Source of the DNA: Sphingobium soli
Lineage (GTDB): Bacteria > Pseudomonadota > Alphaproteobacteria > Sphingomonadales > Sphingomonadaceae
NCBI RefSeq assembly: GCF_020782245.1
Contig: NZ_JAJGNP010000003.1
Coordinates: forward strand, 1 to 64,000
Direction: 5' to 3'
Length of the DNA: 64,000 bases
In this document: positions 46,859 to 56,614 of the stretch, piece after piece
How positions within the stretch are numbered: the stretch's first letter is position 1
Layout of the letters: every line of letters begins with the position of its first letter
Program-made: the position numbers and the translations under genes
The notes under the pieces: generated by a model
Told to the model about the DNA's origin: nothing
The model's database searches: none
What the model saw: only the letters and a program-made list of their open reading frames with translations

Positions 46859-48805
46859 ATGCCCGAAGATTTCTTCCCCGTGCCGCAAGCCTGGGCCGAG
46901 GGTGCCTATATGGATCGGGGCAAGCGCGAAGCCGATTACGCCCGTTCGGTCGAGGACAGCGACGGCTATTGGCTGGACCGCGCAGGGCGGCTGGACTGGA
47001 TGACGCCACCGACGCTGGCCAACGAAAGCAGTTTTGCAGAAGCCGATTTCGGCATCAAATGGTTCGCGGATGGCGTTTTGAACGTCAGTGTCAACTGCCT
47101 CGATCGGCATCTCGACGAGCGGGGTGACCAGACCGCGATCATCTGGGAACCCGATTCCCCCGATGCCGAACCGCGCCGTTACAGCTATCGGCAGGTCCAT
47201 GCCGAAGTGTGTCGCTTCGCCAATGTGTTGAAAGCAGCCGGCGCGAAGAAGGGCGACAGAATCACCATCTATCTGCCGATGATCCCGGAAGCGGCATTCG
47301 CTTTGCTGGCCTGCGCGCGGATAGGAGCGATCCATTCGGTGGTTTTCGGCGGCTTTTCCCCCGATGCGCTGTGTGGCCGCATTCAGGATTGCGACTCCAC
47401 CATCGTTGTGACCGCCGATGAAGGATGCCGGGCAGGCAGAAAGGTGGCGCTCAAGTCCAATGTTGATGCTGCGCTGAAGGACTGTCCGAGCGTCAAGTCG
47501 GTGATCGTGGTAAAGGCGACCGGTGGTGACGTCGTCATGGCGGAAGGCCGCGACGTTTGGCTGCATGAAGAAGCCGAAAAGGTCGCGGCCGATTGCCCGG
47601 CCGAACCCATGCAGGCGGAAGATCCGCTGTTCATCCTCTACACCTCCGGGTCCACCGGGAAGCCCAAAGGGGTGCTCCATACGACCGGCGGCTATCTGCT
47701 TTGGGCCAGCCTCACCCATGAACTGTGCTTCGACTATCGGCCGGGGGATGTCTATTGGTGCGCCGCCGATATAGGCTGGGTCACGGGCCACACCTATATC
47801 GTCTATGGGCCGCTCGCCAACGGGGCGACGACGCTGATGTACGAAGGCGTACCCAATCATCCTACGTCAGCGCGCATCTGGCAGATCGTGGACCGGCATC
47901 AGGTCCGGACCCTGTTCACTGCCCCCACCGCGCTGCGCGCGCTGATGAAGGAAGGCGACGATCATGTGAAGGCGACCAGCCGCGCATCACTACGCCTGCT
48001 GGGGACGGTCGGTGAGCCGATCAATCCAGAGGCCTGGCGCTGGTATCATCATGTGGTCGGCGAGGATCGCTGCCCGATCATCGACACCTGGTGGCAGACG
48101 GAAACGGGCGGAGCGATGATCGCGCCCATGCCCGGCGCCACCGACCTGAAGCCCGGATCAGCGACCCTGCCCATGCCTGGCGTGGTGCCGCAGATCGTCG
48201 ATTCCGAAGGCAAGGTGCTGGATGGCGCGACCGAAGGCAATCTGGTCATCGCGCAAAGCTGGCCGGGGCAGATGCGGACGGTCTGGGGCGATCATGATCG
48301 CTTCTTTCAGACCTATTTCACGACCTTCCCGGGCAAATATACGACCGGGGACGGCGCACGGCGGGATGCCGACGGCTATTATTGGATCACGGGCCGGGTC
48401 GACGATGTCATCAACGTATCGGGTCATCGCATGGGGACGGCGGAAGTCGAAAGCGCGCTGGTGCTGCACGAAAGCGTAGCGGAGGCGGCGGTGGTAGGCT
48501 TCCCCCATGATATAAAAGGTCAGGGCATTTATGCCTATGTGACGCTCAACAATGATGATGAAGCCAATGACGAGCTGCGCAAGACGCTGATAAATTGGGT
48601 GCGCCGGGAAATCGGCCCCATTGCCACCCCGGATGCGATCCAGTTCGCGCCGGGCCTGCCCAAAACGCGGTCGGGCAAGATCATGCGCCGTATCCTGCGC
48701 AAGATCGCCGAAGGTGAAGTATCGGCGCAGGCGTTGGGCGACACCAGCACCCTTGCGGACCCTTCAGTGGTCGATAATCTTGTCGCCAATCGTCAGGGCG
48801 GGTGA
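46859..48805 (+). CDS. acs: Acetyl-coenzyme A synthetase
   Basis: AMP-forming acetate-CoA ligase. 648 residues, the usual length. Features: the P-loop-like [18 protein letters not shown], the acetate/CoA segment [18 protein letters not shown], and the C-terminal [14 protein letters not shown] with Lys607, the residue usually controlled by acetylation. AAGGA precedes the ATG. The following DNA holds a decayed cytochrome b561 gene. Confidence 0.97.
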   Translation: MPEDFFPVPQAWAEGAYMDRGKREADYARSVEDSDGYWLDRAGRLDWMTPPTLANESSFAEADFGIKWFADGVLNVSVNCLDRHLDERGDQTAIIWEPDSPDAEPRRYSYRQVHAEVCRFANVLKAAGAKKGDRITIYLPMIPEAAFALLACARIGAIHSVVFGGFSPDALCGRIQDCDSTIVVTADEGCRAGRKVALKSNVDAALKDCPSVKSVIVVKATGGDVVMAEGRDVWLHEEAEKVAADCPAEPMQAEDPLFILYTSGSTGKPKGVLHTTGGYLLWASLTHELCFDYRPGDVYWCAADIGWVTGHTYIVYGPLANGATTLMYEGVPNHPTSARIWQIVDRHQVRTLFTAPTALRALMKEGDDHVKATSRASLRLLGTVGEPINPEAWRWYHHVVGEDRCPIIDTWWQTETGGAMIAPMPGATDLKPGSATLPMPGVVPQIVDSEGKVLDGATEGNLVIAQSWPGQMRTVWGDHDRFFQTYFTTFPGKYTTGDGARRDADGYYWITGRVDDVINVSGHRMGTAEVESALVLHESVAEAAVVGFPHDIKGQGIYAYVTLNNDDEANDELRKTLINWVRREIGPIATPDAIQFAPGLPKTRSGKIMRRILRKIAEGEVSAQALGDTSTLADPSVVDNLVANRQGG

Positions 48806-48858
48806 GCGATCATGCCGATCACGGCCTTGTTGGCCCCGCCTGACACAAGAAGCGTGAC

Positions 48859-49086
48859 GTGACCCGTTACAAAGGTGTCGCGCGCGCTATGCACTGGATC
48901 ATGGCAATGCTCGTCATCGCCAATCTAGTGCTCGGGTTCGCGCGTCAGGCACCGCCACGCATTTAGGGTGTCATGCCAGTGCACAAAGTCGATCGGACTT
49001 ATCGTGCTGGCGCTCACGCTTGGTCGCATCCTTTTGCGCCTTACGCATTGGCAGCCGCCCCTTTCCGAAGGAAATACCCTTATGGG
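48859..49086 (+). pseudogene. Decayed cytochrome b561 gene fragment
   Basis: From GTG 48859 the frame reads TRYKGVARAMHWIMAMLVIANLVLGFARQ, a cytochrome b561 N terminus with the haem-ligand histidine in helix one, then meets a TAG at 48964-48966. The reading resumes at 48973 (MPVHK), and after one base is dropped in the AAA at 48985-48987 it continues in frame as SIGLIVLALTLGRILLRLTH and QPPLSEGN, again b561-like. The rest of the gene (about 100 residues) is missing, and ubiH-type coding begins at 49102 on the other strand. Confidence 0.8.
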
Positions 49087-49101
49087 AGAGGGGCGCGGGC
49101 G

Positions 49102-50310
49102 TCAGACCCGTTCGCCGGCGAGCAGGCGCGGGAGAGCGCCCGATTGACCCCGGGCTTCTGCCATGAACCGCCCCTTGAGCATGGGCGTGCACTGGACAGC
49201 CGCCAATCCCGCCCGACGGACAAGGGAGGGCAATTTGCCGGGAATGTCGAACAAACGCACCAGCCCGTCCATGGCGACGCTGGTCATCAAAGCATCCAGT
49301 CCGCGCCAACGCTGGTAGCGCGCGAGCAGTTGCGCATCGCCGGGGTCAAGGCCCAGGCGCATGCCCTCGACCAGCACCTCCACCAATGCGGCGACGTCGC
49401 GGAAGCCCAGGTTCAGCCCTTGACCCGCGATGGGGTGGATCGCATGGGCGCTGTCCCCGACCAGAGCCAGTCGCGTATCGGTGATGCGCGCGGCGTGATG
49501 AAAGCCCAACGGGTAGGAGGAGCGCGGTCCGGCGAGCCTGATGTCTCCCAGAAAACCGCCCATTCGCTTCTGAGCCTCGGCCAGCCAGGCGCGTTCCGAC
49601 AATTTGAGCATGGCTGGCGCCTGGTTCGTCGGAACGGTCCAGACAACGGCCGACCGCGTCCCCGGCTGCATCGGCAGCAGGGCGAAGGGGCCGCCGACAT
49701 AGAAAATCTCGTAGGCGGTATTGGCGTGCGGCACGTCATGGTCGATCGCCGTGACCATAGCCGTGTGACTATATTGCCAGCGGGTCGTGCGAATGCCGGC
49801 GGCTTCGCGCGTGGGGCTGTTGCGCCCTTCAGCCGCAACCAGCAAGGGCGTGCAGATAGTCGCGCCATTCTGCAACGTCAGTGTTACCCCATCGCTGCTC
49901 CGATCGACGGTCGTCGCGCGATCGGGCTGATAGAAGGTCAGATTGTCGGCCTCCGCCGCCGTCCGCGCCAGCGCGATCCGCAGATCTCGGTTGGGAAACA
50001 TCGTTCCCATCAGACCGTCATCGGCATCGGGCACGAAATCCAGTGCGCCCGGTTCCAGTCCGTCGCTGACCCAGATCCGATCGATCGGGCAACCCTTGCC
50101 ATCCAGATGCTGCGCCACGCCAATCGCTTTGAGCATCGCATAGCTTGTCGAACTGATCGCCGAAACCCGTCCGTCAAAACCCGCGGCGGTCGTATCAACA
50201 GGATCCGCAGGATCGACAATGGCGGTTTTCACGCCATGGCCGGAAAGGGCGATGCCCAGGGTGAGGCCGACAAGACCCCCGCCCAGGATGACGACGTCGT
50301 AGCGTTCCAT
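49102..50310 (-). CDS. UbiH/UbiF/COQ6-type FAD-dependent hydroxylase
   Basis: A 402-residue flavoprotein monooxygenase of ubiquinone synthesis. The Rossmann FAD motif VVILGGGLVGLTLGIALS is at the N terminus, the DG-type motif lies around LLVAAEGRNSPTRE, and GDSAHAIHPIAGQGLNLGFRD is the second FAD signature. Which ring position it hydroxylates cannot be told; sphingomonads often have several paralogues. It converges on the decayed b561 gene. Confidence 0.92.
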   Translation of the reverse strand: MERYDVVILGGGLVGLTLGIALSGHGVKTAIVDPADPVDTTAAGFDGRVSAISSTSYAMLKAIGVAQHLDGKGCPIDRIWVSDGLEPGALDFVPDADDGLMGTMFPNRDLRIALARTAAEADNLTFYQPDRATTVDRSSDGVTLTLQNGATICTPLLVAAEGRNSPTREAAGIRTTRWQYSHTAMVTAIDHDVPHANTAYEIFYVGGPFALLPMQPGTRSAVVWTVPTNQAPAMLKLSERAWLAEAQKRMGGFLGDIRLAGPRSSYPLGFHHAARITDTRLALVGDSAHAIHPIAGQGLNLGFRDVAALVEVLVEGMRLGLDPGDAQLLARYQRWRGLDALMTSVAMDGLVRLFDIPGKLPSLVRRAGLAAVQCTPMLKGRFMAEARGQSGALPRLLAGERV

Positions 50311-50372
50311 GCCTTGTATCTAGGTCCTGACGCCGGAAATGGGAAGACGGCCCCGCAGCGGACTTCGAGAAA

Positions 50373-51464
50373 TCAGACCATGTGCACCCAGCCGGCCGGA
50401 TCAGCGACGGTCCCGCGCTGAATACCGGTCAGTTCGGCGCGCAGCTTTTCGGTCACGATCCCGCCATCGCCGTTTCCGATCGTGAACTCACCGCTGCTGC
50501 TCTTGACCGTGCCGATCGCCGTGACGACTGCCGCCGTACCACAGGCAAAGGCCTCGCGTAGTCGGCCACTGGCGGCATCATCGCGCCATTGCATGAAGCT
50601 GTAAGGCTCTTCGCGCACATCATGACCGTTGGCGCGGGCCAGATGAATGATCGAATTGCGCGTGATGCCGGGCAGGATGGTGCCACCGAGCGGGGGAGTT
50701 ATGATCGATCCGTCGTCCATGACGAAAAAGACGTTCATGCCGCCCAGTTCTTCGACCCACTTGTTCTCGGCAGCATCGAGGAAGACGACCTGATCGCAGC
50801 CATGGCCGATCGCTTCCTTCTGCGCGATCAGGCTGGCGGCATAATTGCCGCCACATTTGGCAGCGCCCGTCCCGCCCCGCGCGGCACGGCTATAATGTTC
50901 CGACACCCAAAGGGTCACAGCCTTGCTGCCACCCTTGAAATAGGCGCCGGCGGGTGAGGCGATGACGCAGAATATATATTCATTGGACGGGCGCACGCCC
51001 AGGAACGTCTCGCTCGCGAACAGGAAGGGGCGCAGATACAGGCTGCCCTCGCCTTCGGGAATCCAGTCCGCGTCGATCTTCACTAGTTCGGCGACCGCTT
51101 CCAGAAACAGGTCCTCGGGCAGCGCCGGCATTGCCATGCGCTCAGCCGATTCCGCGAAACGGCGAGCATTTTCCTCTGGCCGGAACATGGCAATTTGGCC
51201 ATCGCCCAGGCGATAGGCTTTCATGCCTTCGAATATTTCCTGTGCATAATGCAGCACCGCGCAGGCAGGATCGATCTGGAACGGTTCGCGGGGACCCACC
51301 ATGTGGCTGTGCCACCCCTGCCCTTCCGTATAGCGGATGGTCACCATATGATCCGTGAAAATGCGGCCGAAGCCCGGATCGGCAAGCAGGATCGCGCGCT
51401 GGTCCGCTGCTACAGCCTGGCTGCTGCGAGTGACGGTGAAGCGCGATTTCTGCTCGACGTCCAT
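50373..51464 (-). CDS. ilvE: Branched-chain amino-acid aminotransferase
   Basis: PLP-dependent fold-IV transaminase interconverting Leu, Ile, Val and their keto acids. 363 residues, of the longer BCAT2-like subgroup. Features include HYAQEIFEGMKAYR, SLYLRPFLFASE, the Schiff-base lysine in GTGAAKCGGNYAAS, and FLDAAENKWVEELGGMNVFFV. The ATG follows AGAGGG-like sequence. It diverges from threonine aldolase. Confidence 0.94.
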   Translation of the reverse strand: MDVEQKSRFTVTRSSQAVAADQRAILLADPGFGRIFTDHMVTIRYTEGQGWHSHMVGPREPFQIDPACAVLHYAQEIFEGMKAYRLGDGQIAMFRPEENARRFAESAERMAMPALPEDLFLEAVAELVKIDADWIPEGEGSLYLRPFLFASETFLGVRPSNEYIFCVIASPAGAYFKGGSKAVTLWVSEHYSRAARGGTGAAKCGGNYAASLIAQKEAIGHGCDQVVFLDAAENKWVEELGGMNVFFVMDDGSIITPPLGGTILPGITRNSIIHLARANGHDVREEPYSFMQWRDDAASGRLREAFACGTAAVVTAIGTVKSSSGEFTIGNGDGGIVTEKLRAELTGIQRGTVADPAGWVHMV

Positions 51465-51622
51465 GGAGAGGGCTCCTTGTGCATGGATTGGATGGGCCGC
51501 CTATGTCACAGAGCGGCGCGGGAAACAATTGGTCATCTATACTGACCTAATGCCCAGGGGCAGGGCCACCCCGTTCCCGATGGCCCCTTCCCGTCCGGCG
51601 GCCTGCTCGCTATCGCAAAACC

Positions 51623-52633
51623 ATGCACTTTTTTTCCGATAATGCGACGCCTGTTTGCCCCGAGGTGATGGCCGCCATTGCGGCTGCCGACAGAGCGGAT
51701 CATGGCTATGACGGCGACGCGTGGAGCGCACGGCTTGACGATGCCTTTTCCACGCTCTTCGAAACCGAAGTGCAAGCATTGTGGGTTGCGAGCGGAACGG
51801 CAGCAAATAGCATCGCGCTCGCCTGTCTTTGCCCCCCTTATGGCGGCGTGATAGCGCATGAAGAGGCGCATATCGTCGTGGACGAATGCGGCGCGCCGGG
51901 TTTCTTCACCCACGGCGCGACGCTGATGCCGCTGCCGGGCGTCGGAGCGAAACTGACGCCGGACAGTGTGCGCGATCGGCTGAAAACGATCAGACCAGAT
52001 GTGCATCAGGTGCCGGCGCGCGCCATCAGCATTACCAACGCCACTGAATACGGTCTCGTCTACGCGCCAGAGGAGGTCGCGGCGCTGGGGGATGTCGCCA
52101 AGGCGCATGACCTGGGGTTGCATATGGATGGCGCCCGGTTCGCCAACGCCGTGGCACATCTGGGCTGCGCACCGGCAGACTTGACGTGGCGCGCAGGCGT
52201 GAACGCCCTGTCCTTTGGGTGCGTGAAAAATGGCGGCATGATCGGTGAGGCGCTGCTCTTCTTCGGCGCCCAGGCGCAGGATCGGGCAGCAGAGGCTCGG
52301 CGCTGGCGCAAGCGCTCAGGGCATCTGTTTTCGAAGGGACGCTATCTTGCCACGCAACTGCTGGCGATGATCGAAGATGGCCTGTGGCTTCGCAATGCCA
52401 GCGCCGCCAATGCAGCGGCCCAGGCCCTCGCCAAAGGGGCTGGCAAGCGATTGATGCACCCTGTCGAGGCCAACGAGCTGTTCGTGCACCTGACGGCAGA
52501 AGAGGCCGCGAATTTGCGTGCCCAGGACTTTGATTTTCACAACTGGGGAGAAGGCGCGGCGCGATTGGTCACGAACTGGTCGCAGGACGTGGCCGCCGTC
52601 GCACCGCTCGCTGCGGCGCTGGCCCGGCTTTGA
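51623..52633 (+). CDS. Low-specificity threonine aldolase
   Basis: PLP enzyme cleaving threonine or allo-threonine to glycine and acetaldehyde. 336 residues. Fold-I features: FFSDNATPVCPEVMAAI, WVASGTAANSIAL, the aspartate in LGLHMDGARFANAV, and the PLP-lysine in SFGCVKNGGMIGEALLFF. Its stop overlaps the TTG start of the transporter gene. Confidence 0.9.
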   Translation: MHFFSDNATPVCPEVMAAIAAADRADHGYDGDAWSARLDDAFSTLFETEVQALWVASGTAANSIALACLCPPYGGVIAHEEAHIVVDECGAPGFFTHGATLMPLPGVGAKLTPDSVRDRLKTIRPDVHQVPARAISITNATEYGLVYAPEEVAALGDVAKAHDLGLHMDGARFANAVAHLGCAPADLTWRAGVNALSFGCVKNGGMIGEALLFFGAQAQDRAAEARRWRKRSGHLFSKGRYLATQLLAMIEDGLWLRNASAANAAAQALAKGAGKRLMHPVEANELFVHLTAEEAANLRAQDFDFHNWGEGAARLVTNWSQDVAAVAPLAAALARL

Positions 52634-53550
52634 CTGTGGCTGACGCGGCTCCTGTGTCAACAAACACAACCAGAGGGATCTTGCTGCCCTTCGCGCTCGT
52701 CACGCTGATCTGGAGTTCGACCTGGATCGTAATCAGGGATCAGTTGGGCACCGTCCCTCCAAGCTGGTCGGTCTGCTACCGCTTTTTGCTGGCCGGCATC
52801 GCCATGGCGATATTTGCACGGATACGGGGCGTTTCGCTTCGCATCGGCGGGCCGGGCATGATGTTTGCCGGCCTGCTGGGCACCGCGCAGTTCATGCTCA
52901 ACTTCAACTTCGTCTATCGCGCCGAACAGCACCTCACATCCGGTGTCGTGGCCGTCATCTATGCGATGTTATTGATCCCCAATTCGTTACTGGCCTATAT
53001 CGCCTTTCGCCAGCCGGTAACACGCGGCTTCGTTCTCGGGTCGGCGATCGCCATGACGGGAATCGTCATGATGCTGGTCCACGAATATCGCGCTGCCGAT
53101 GTCGCGCCGGACACTGTGCTGCTGGGCGCAGCCTTCTCGATCCTGGGGCTGCTGAGTGCTTCGGTCGCCAATGTCATGCAAGGCACCGACATTGCCCGGC
53201 GGCTCCCCATGATGGCGGTGCTGGCGTGGGCGATGCTGATTGGCGCGGTGGTCGATGCGGGCTTTGCCTGGGCCACGGCGGGCCCCCCTGTCATCGAGTT
53301 GCGGCTTGGCTATCTGGCCGGCATCGCCTATCTGGGCATTGCTGGATCGGTCGTGACCTTTCCGCTCTACTTCCGGTTGATCCAGACGATCGGCGCGGGA
53401 CGGGCTGCCTATACCGCCGTGCTTATCCCGGTGATCGCGATGCTCATCTCCACGCTGCTCGAGGGGTATCGCTGGACCGGCTTCGCTGCGCCAGGAGCGG
53501 TGCTGGCCGTAGCTGGCATGGTCGTCGCCATGCGCTCGAAAAACCCTTAG
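52630..53550 (+). CDS. EamA/DMT-family transporter
   Basis: A 306-residue membrane protein with about ten hydrophobic helices in two EamA repeats (TLIWSSTWIVIRDQLG and VYRAEQHLTSGVVAVIYAML in the first; FSILGLLSASVANVMQGTDIA and YLGIAGSVVTFPLYFRLI in the second). Such carriers export amino acids or small metabolites; the substrate is unknown. The start is TTG at 52630, overlapping the aldolase stop (TTGA); a GTG at 52636 is possible. The 3' end overlaps the convergent small gene by 4 bp. Confidence 0.88.
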   Translation: MTVADAAPVSTNTTRGILLPFALVTLIWSSTWIVIRDQLGTVPPSWSVCYRFLLAGIAMAIFARIRGVSLRIGGPGMMFAGLLGTAQFMLNFNFVYRAEQHLTSGVVAVIYAMLLIPNSLLAYIAFRQPVTRGFVLGSAIAMTGIVMMLVHEYRAADVAPDTVLLGAAFSILGLLSASVANVMQGTDIARRLPMMAVLAWAMLIGAVVDAGFAWATAGPPVIELRLGYLAGIAYLGIAGSVVTFPLYFRLIQTIGAGRAAYTAVLIPVIAMLISTLLEGYRWTGFAAPGAVLAVAGMVVAMRSKNP

Positions 53551-53702
53551 CGTCGTCCCGGCTGATACCGTTGCTTGGCCCTATTCACCCGTTCGATGAG
53601 GGTGGATAGGGAGGATCCCTGCATCGTCCTGGCCTGCTGGGCCGACGGCATAAGCATCCGGTCAGAAATTGCGGCGAATGCCTGGTCGAAGCGGGTCATC
53701 AT
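53547..53702 (-). CDS. Small hypothetical protein
   Basis: A 51-residue frame starting MMTRFDQAFAAISDRML and ending QRYQPGRR. It has no signal or membrane segment. AGAAGGA lies about 4-6 bases before ATG 53702, which supports translation. It is rich in polar and basic residues. Family not recognised; it may be real or spurious. Confidence 0.45.
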   Translation of the reverse strand: MMTRFDQAFAAISDRMLMPSAQQARTMQGSSLSTLIERVNRAKQRYQPGRR

Positions 53703-53772
53703 GCTATCCTTCTGAAGCGATGTCCGCTTGTCGCCAGAAGAGGTTAACAACGGCTAAACCATGTTCCGCCTG

Positions 53773-54573
53773 TCAGAGGCAGGCGCGCAAGCCCTCGACA
53801 TAGGTCGGATAGTTCGGCGTCCAGCCCAAAAGACGCTTGGCCCGCCCATTGGCGACACGGCGGTTTTCGGCGTAAAAGCCCCGCGCCATGGGGGACAATT
53901 TCGCCGCGTCGAGGGACTGGAGCGGTGGCCACGGCAATGTCGTGAGATCACACGCCAATTCGATGACCCGGTTTTGAGAGCAAGGCAGATCGTCCGCCAG
54001 ATTATAGACGCCGGGCGGCCCTCCAAACGAGGCGATAATGCCCTTCGCGATATCATCGACATGGATGCGGCTGAAAATCTGATTGGGCAGATCGATCCGA
54101 TGCGCGCGCCCGGCGCGGACCCGGTCAAGCGCTGAGCGGCCCGGGCCGTAAATGCCCGGCAGACGGAAACGCCGCATGTCGGCCCGCAACGCGCCCCAGT
54201 CCTGATCCGCCTGCACCCGCGCAGTGCGGCGGCCGCGCCCGATCGGCGCACTTTCATCCACCCACGCCCCGTTCGTGTCGCCGTAGACGCCAGTTGAGGA
54301 CAGATAGCCGGTCCAGATGGCAGGCGCGGTGGTGATGGCCGAGCCGTAGCGGTGCAGCACGGGATCCAGATCGCCTAAGGGCGGCACGGACGACAGAATG
54401 TGACTGGCTGTGGCGATAGCGCAGAGCACGGCGTTGTCGTCGTCAAATGCGAGGATGCCAGCCTGAACGTCAGCGGCACGCCGAACGCCGGTGACGCGCC
54501 AGCCATCCCCACGCAACCGATCCGCCAGTCGCGATGCGCTATATCCCATGCCCAGGATAAGCATGTGCGGCAT
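53773..54573 (-). CDS. NAD(P)-binding SDR/epimerase-like protein
   Basis: A 266-residue YeeZ-like short-chain dehydrogenase/epimerase. The Rossmann start is MLILGMGYSASRLADRL, the segment YLSSTGVYGDTNGAWVDE holds the S-T-Y-type site, and FRLPGIYGPGRSALDRV and FSRIHVDDIAKGIIAS follow. The substrate is not known. The start is taken at ATG 54573 (TTG one codon earlier is open too). It lies next to the iron-sulfur operon in the same direction, 21 bp after erpA-like gene, so it may be a read-through gene of that operon. Confidence 0.8.
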   Translation of the reverse strand: MPHMLILGMGYSASRLADRLRGDGWRVTGVRRAADVQAGILAFDDDNAVLCAIATASHILSSVPPLGDLDPVLHRYGSAITTAPAIWTGYLSSTGVYGDTNGAWVDESAPIGRGRRTARVQADQDWGALRADMRRFRLPGIYGPGRSALDRVRAGRAHRIDLPNQIFSRIHVDDIAKGIIASFGGPPGVYNLADDLPCSQNRVIELACDLTTLPWPPLQSLDAAKLSPMARGFYAENRRVANGRAKRLLGWTPNYPTYVEGLRACL

Positions 54574-54594
54574 CAAACAGTCAGCCGTCGAAGA

Positions 54595-54954
54595 TCAGAC
54601 CGTGAAGCTTTCGCCGCAGCCGCAACTGCCCTTGGCATTGGGATTGTTGAAAACAAATCCAGCGGTGAAGTCGTCCTCCACCCAATCCATTGTCGATCCG
54701 ACAAGATACAGAACCGACGCGCCATCAATGTAGAAGGTGCCGCCGGGCGTTTCGATCTTCTCGTCGAACTTCGCCTCTTCGGTCACATAATCGACCGAAT
54801 AGGCAAGGCCTGAACATCCCCGACGGGGGGTCGACAACTTGACGCCAATCGTGCCCTCGGGCGCCTGCGCCATCAGGTCGGCGATCCGCGCCTCGGCATT
54901 GGGAGTCAGGATGACGGCCGCGGGGCGGGCGCGCGCTTTGGTGTCCGTCGTCAT
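54595..54954 (-). CDS. sufA: A-type iron-sulfur carrier (HesB/SufA/ErpA family)
   Basis: A 119-residue A-type carrier that transfers assembled Fe-S clusters to client proteins. The three ligand cysteines are visible: RRGCSGLAYSVDY and the C-terminal GSCGCGESF. The N-terminal PAAVILTPNAEARIADLM is family-like. It overlaps the upstream SufT-like gene by one base and is the last clear suf gene. Confidence 0.9.
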   Translation of the reverse strand: MTTDTKARARPAAVILTPNAEARIADLMAQAPEGTIGVKLSTPRRGCSGLAYSVDYVTEEAKFDEKIETPGGTFYIDGASVLYLVGSTMDWVEDDFTAGFVFNNPNAKGSCGCGESFTV

Positions 54955-55412
54955 TACAGCATTCCCAGTTCGAGCTTGGCCTCATCGCTCATCTTCTGCG
55001 GGTCCCATGGCGGGTCCCAGACGAGATTCACTTCCGCGTCGCCAACCCCCGGCACCGCGCCGACGCGCAGTTCGACTTCGCCCGGCATGGATTCGGCCAC
55101 CGGACAATGGGGGGTCGTCAGCGTCATGGTGACGGCGACATGGCCTTCGTTGATATCCACGCCATAGATCAGGCCCAGATCATAGATATTCACCGGAATT
55201 TCCGGGTCGTAGATTTCTTTGAGCGCATCGATCACCGCTTCATAAACGTCGCCGCCCGGCTCACCGACGGGCTGCGGCGCGGGCGCCTGCGTTAGAAATC
55301 CGTCCAGATAGTCGCGCTGGCGGGGAGCAGGCTCCGCTGCATCGACCCGCGCCTTGGGCGGCGCGTCCACGGCGTCCACTTCCTCGACCATGATCCTGCG
55401 TTCGTCGGTCAT
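54954..55412 (-). CDS. sufT: SufT-type DUF59 iron-sulfur assembly protein
   Basis: A 152-residue protein with an N-terminal variable region and a MIP18-like DUF59 domain (VIDALKEIYDPEIPVNIYDLGLIY, TMTLTTPHCPVAESMP with the conserved Cys, then VNLVWDPPWDPQKMS). SufT proteins assist Fe-S maturation. The start overlaps the sufS stop by 4 bp. Confidence 0.9.
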   Translation of the reverse strand: MTDERRIMVEEVDAVDAPPKARVDAAEPAPRQRDYLDGFLTQAPAPQPVGEPGGDVYEAVIDALKEIYDPEIPVNIYDLGLIYGVDINEGHVAVTMTLTTPHCPVAESMPGEVELRVGAVPGVGDAEVNLVWDPPWDPQKMSDEAKLELGML

Positions 55413-56614
55413 CCGAAAATCTTCCTTACCCGCGCCAGGCCCTGCACCAGCGCGTCCACATCGCTATCATCACTATACAGGCCAAAACTGGCCCGCGCAG
55501 TCGCCTCCACGCCCAGATGACGCATCAGCGGCTGGGCGCAATGATGGCCAGCCCTGATGGCGACGCCGCCTTCGTCCAATATGGTGCCGACATCATGCGG
55601 GTGCACCCCCTGAACCTCAAAAGAGAGGATTCCAGCCGAGCTTTCCGGCCCGAACAGCCGCACGCTGTTGAGGTCGTCCAGGGCGGACCGCGCCTTGGCG
55701 ACGAGCGCGCATTCATGAGCGTGGATCGTCGCCAATCCGATGGCTTGCACATAATCGATCGCGGCTGACAGACCGACCACGCCTGTGATATGCGGCGTCC
55801 CCGCCTCGAACCGGGTTGGCGCAGGCGCATAGGTGGTCTTTTCGAACGTCACCTTGTCGATCATGGACCCGCCGCCCTGATAGGGAGGCATGGCGTCCAA
55901 AAGGTCCTGCCGCGCCCACAGCACACCGATGCCGGTCGGGCCGTAGAGCTTGTGGGCGGAAAAGACGTAGAAGTCGCAATCAAGCGCGGCCACATTCACG
56001 GCGAGGCGCGGGACGGCCTGGCATCCGTCGATCAATATTTTCGCGCCCGCCCCATGGGCGATATCGGCCGCGCGGCGGCAGTCGAGCACGCTTCCCAGCA
56101 CGTTCGAGACATGGGCCAGCGCCACCATCTTGTGCGCGGGCGTGATCATCGCCGCCATGGCGTCGAGGTCTATGCAGCCATCCCGCATCAGCGGCACGAC
56201 ATCGATCTGCGCGCCGACCCGCTCGGCCACGATCTGCCAGGGAACGATATTGCTGTGATGCTCCAGCGTGGACAGCAGGATGCGGTCGCCGGCCTTGAGT
56301 TGCGTGCCCGCCCAGCTTTGCGCGACCAGATTGATCCCCTCGGTCGCGCCACGGACATAGACGATCTCAGCATCCGACGCCGCGCCGATGAACTGCGCGA
56401 CCTTTCGCCGGGCGGCTTCATAGGCCAGTGTCATATTGGCCGACCGTTCATAGACGCCGCGATGCACGGTCGCATAGTCGGCTCCATAAGCGCGGGCGAT
56501 AGCGTCGATCACCGCCTGGGGCTTTTGCGCGGTCGCGGCGCTGTCAAGATAATGCCAGTCACCGACACCGGGGAAATCGTCGCGCAGTCGCAGGCCCTGG
56601 GCGAGGTCGGTCAT
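55409..56614 (-). CDS. sufS: SufS cysteine desulfurase
   Basis: PLP-dependent removal of sulfur from cysteine to supply Fe-S assembly. 401 residues. The PLP lysine is in FYVFSAHKLYGPTGIGVLW, and the catalytic cysteine is in IRAGHHCAQPLMRH. LEHHSNIVPWQ is the PLP-contact segment. No sufE or sufU is adjacent. It overlaps sufD and sufT by 4 bp each. Confidence 0.95.
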   Translation of the reverse strand: MTDLAQGLRLRDDFPGVGDWHYLDSAATAQKPQAVIDAIARAYGADYATVHRGVYERSANMTLAYEAARRKVAQFIGAASDAEIVYVRGATEGINLVAQSWAGTQLKAGDRILLSTLEHHSNIVPWQIVAERVGAQIDVVPLMRDGCIDLDAMAAMITPAHKMVALAHVSNVLGSVLDCRRAADIAHGAGAKILIDGCQAVPRLAVNVAALDCDFYVFSAHKLYGPTGIGVLWARQDLLDAMPPYQGGGSMIDKVTFEKTTYAPAPTRFEAGTPHITGVVGLSAAIDYVQAIGLATIHAHECALVAKARSALDDLNSVRLFGPESSAGILSFEVQGVHPHDVGTILDEGGVAIRAGHHCAQPLMRHLGVEATARASFGLYSDDSDVDALVQGLARVRKIFG

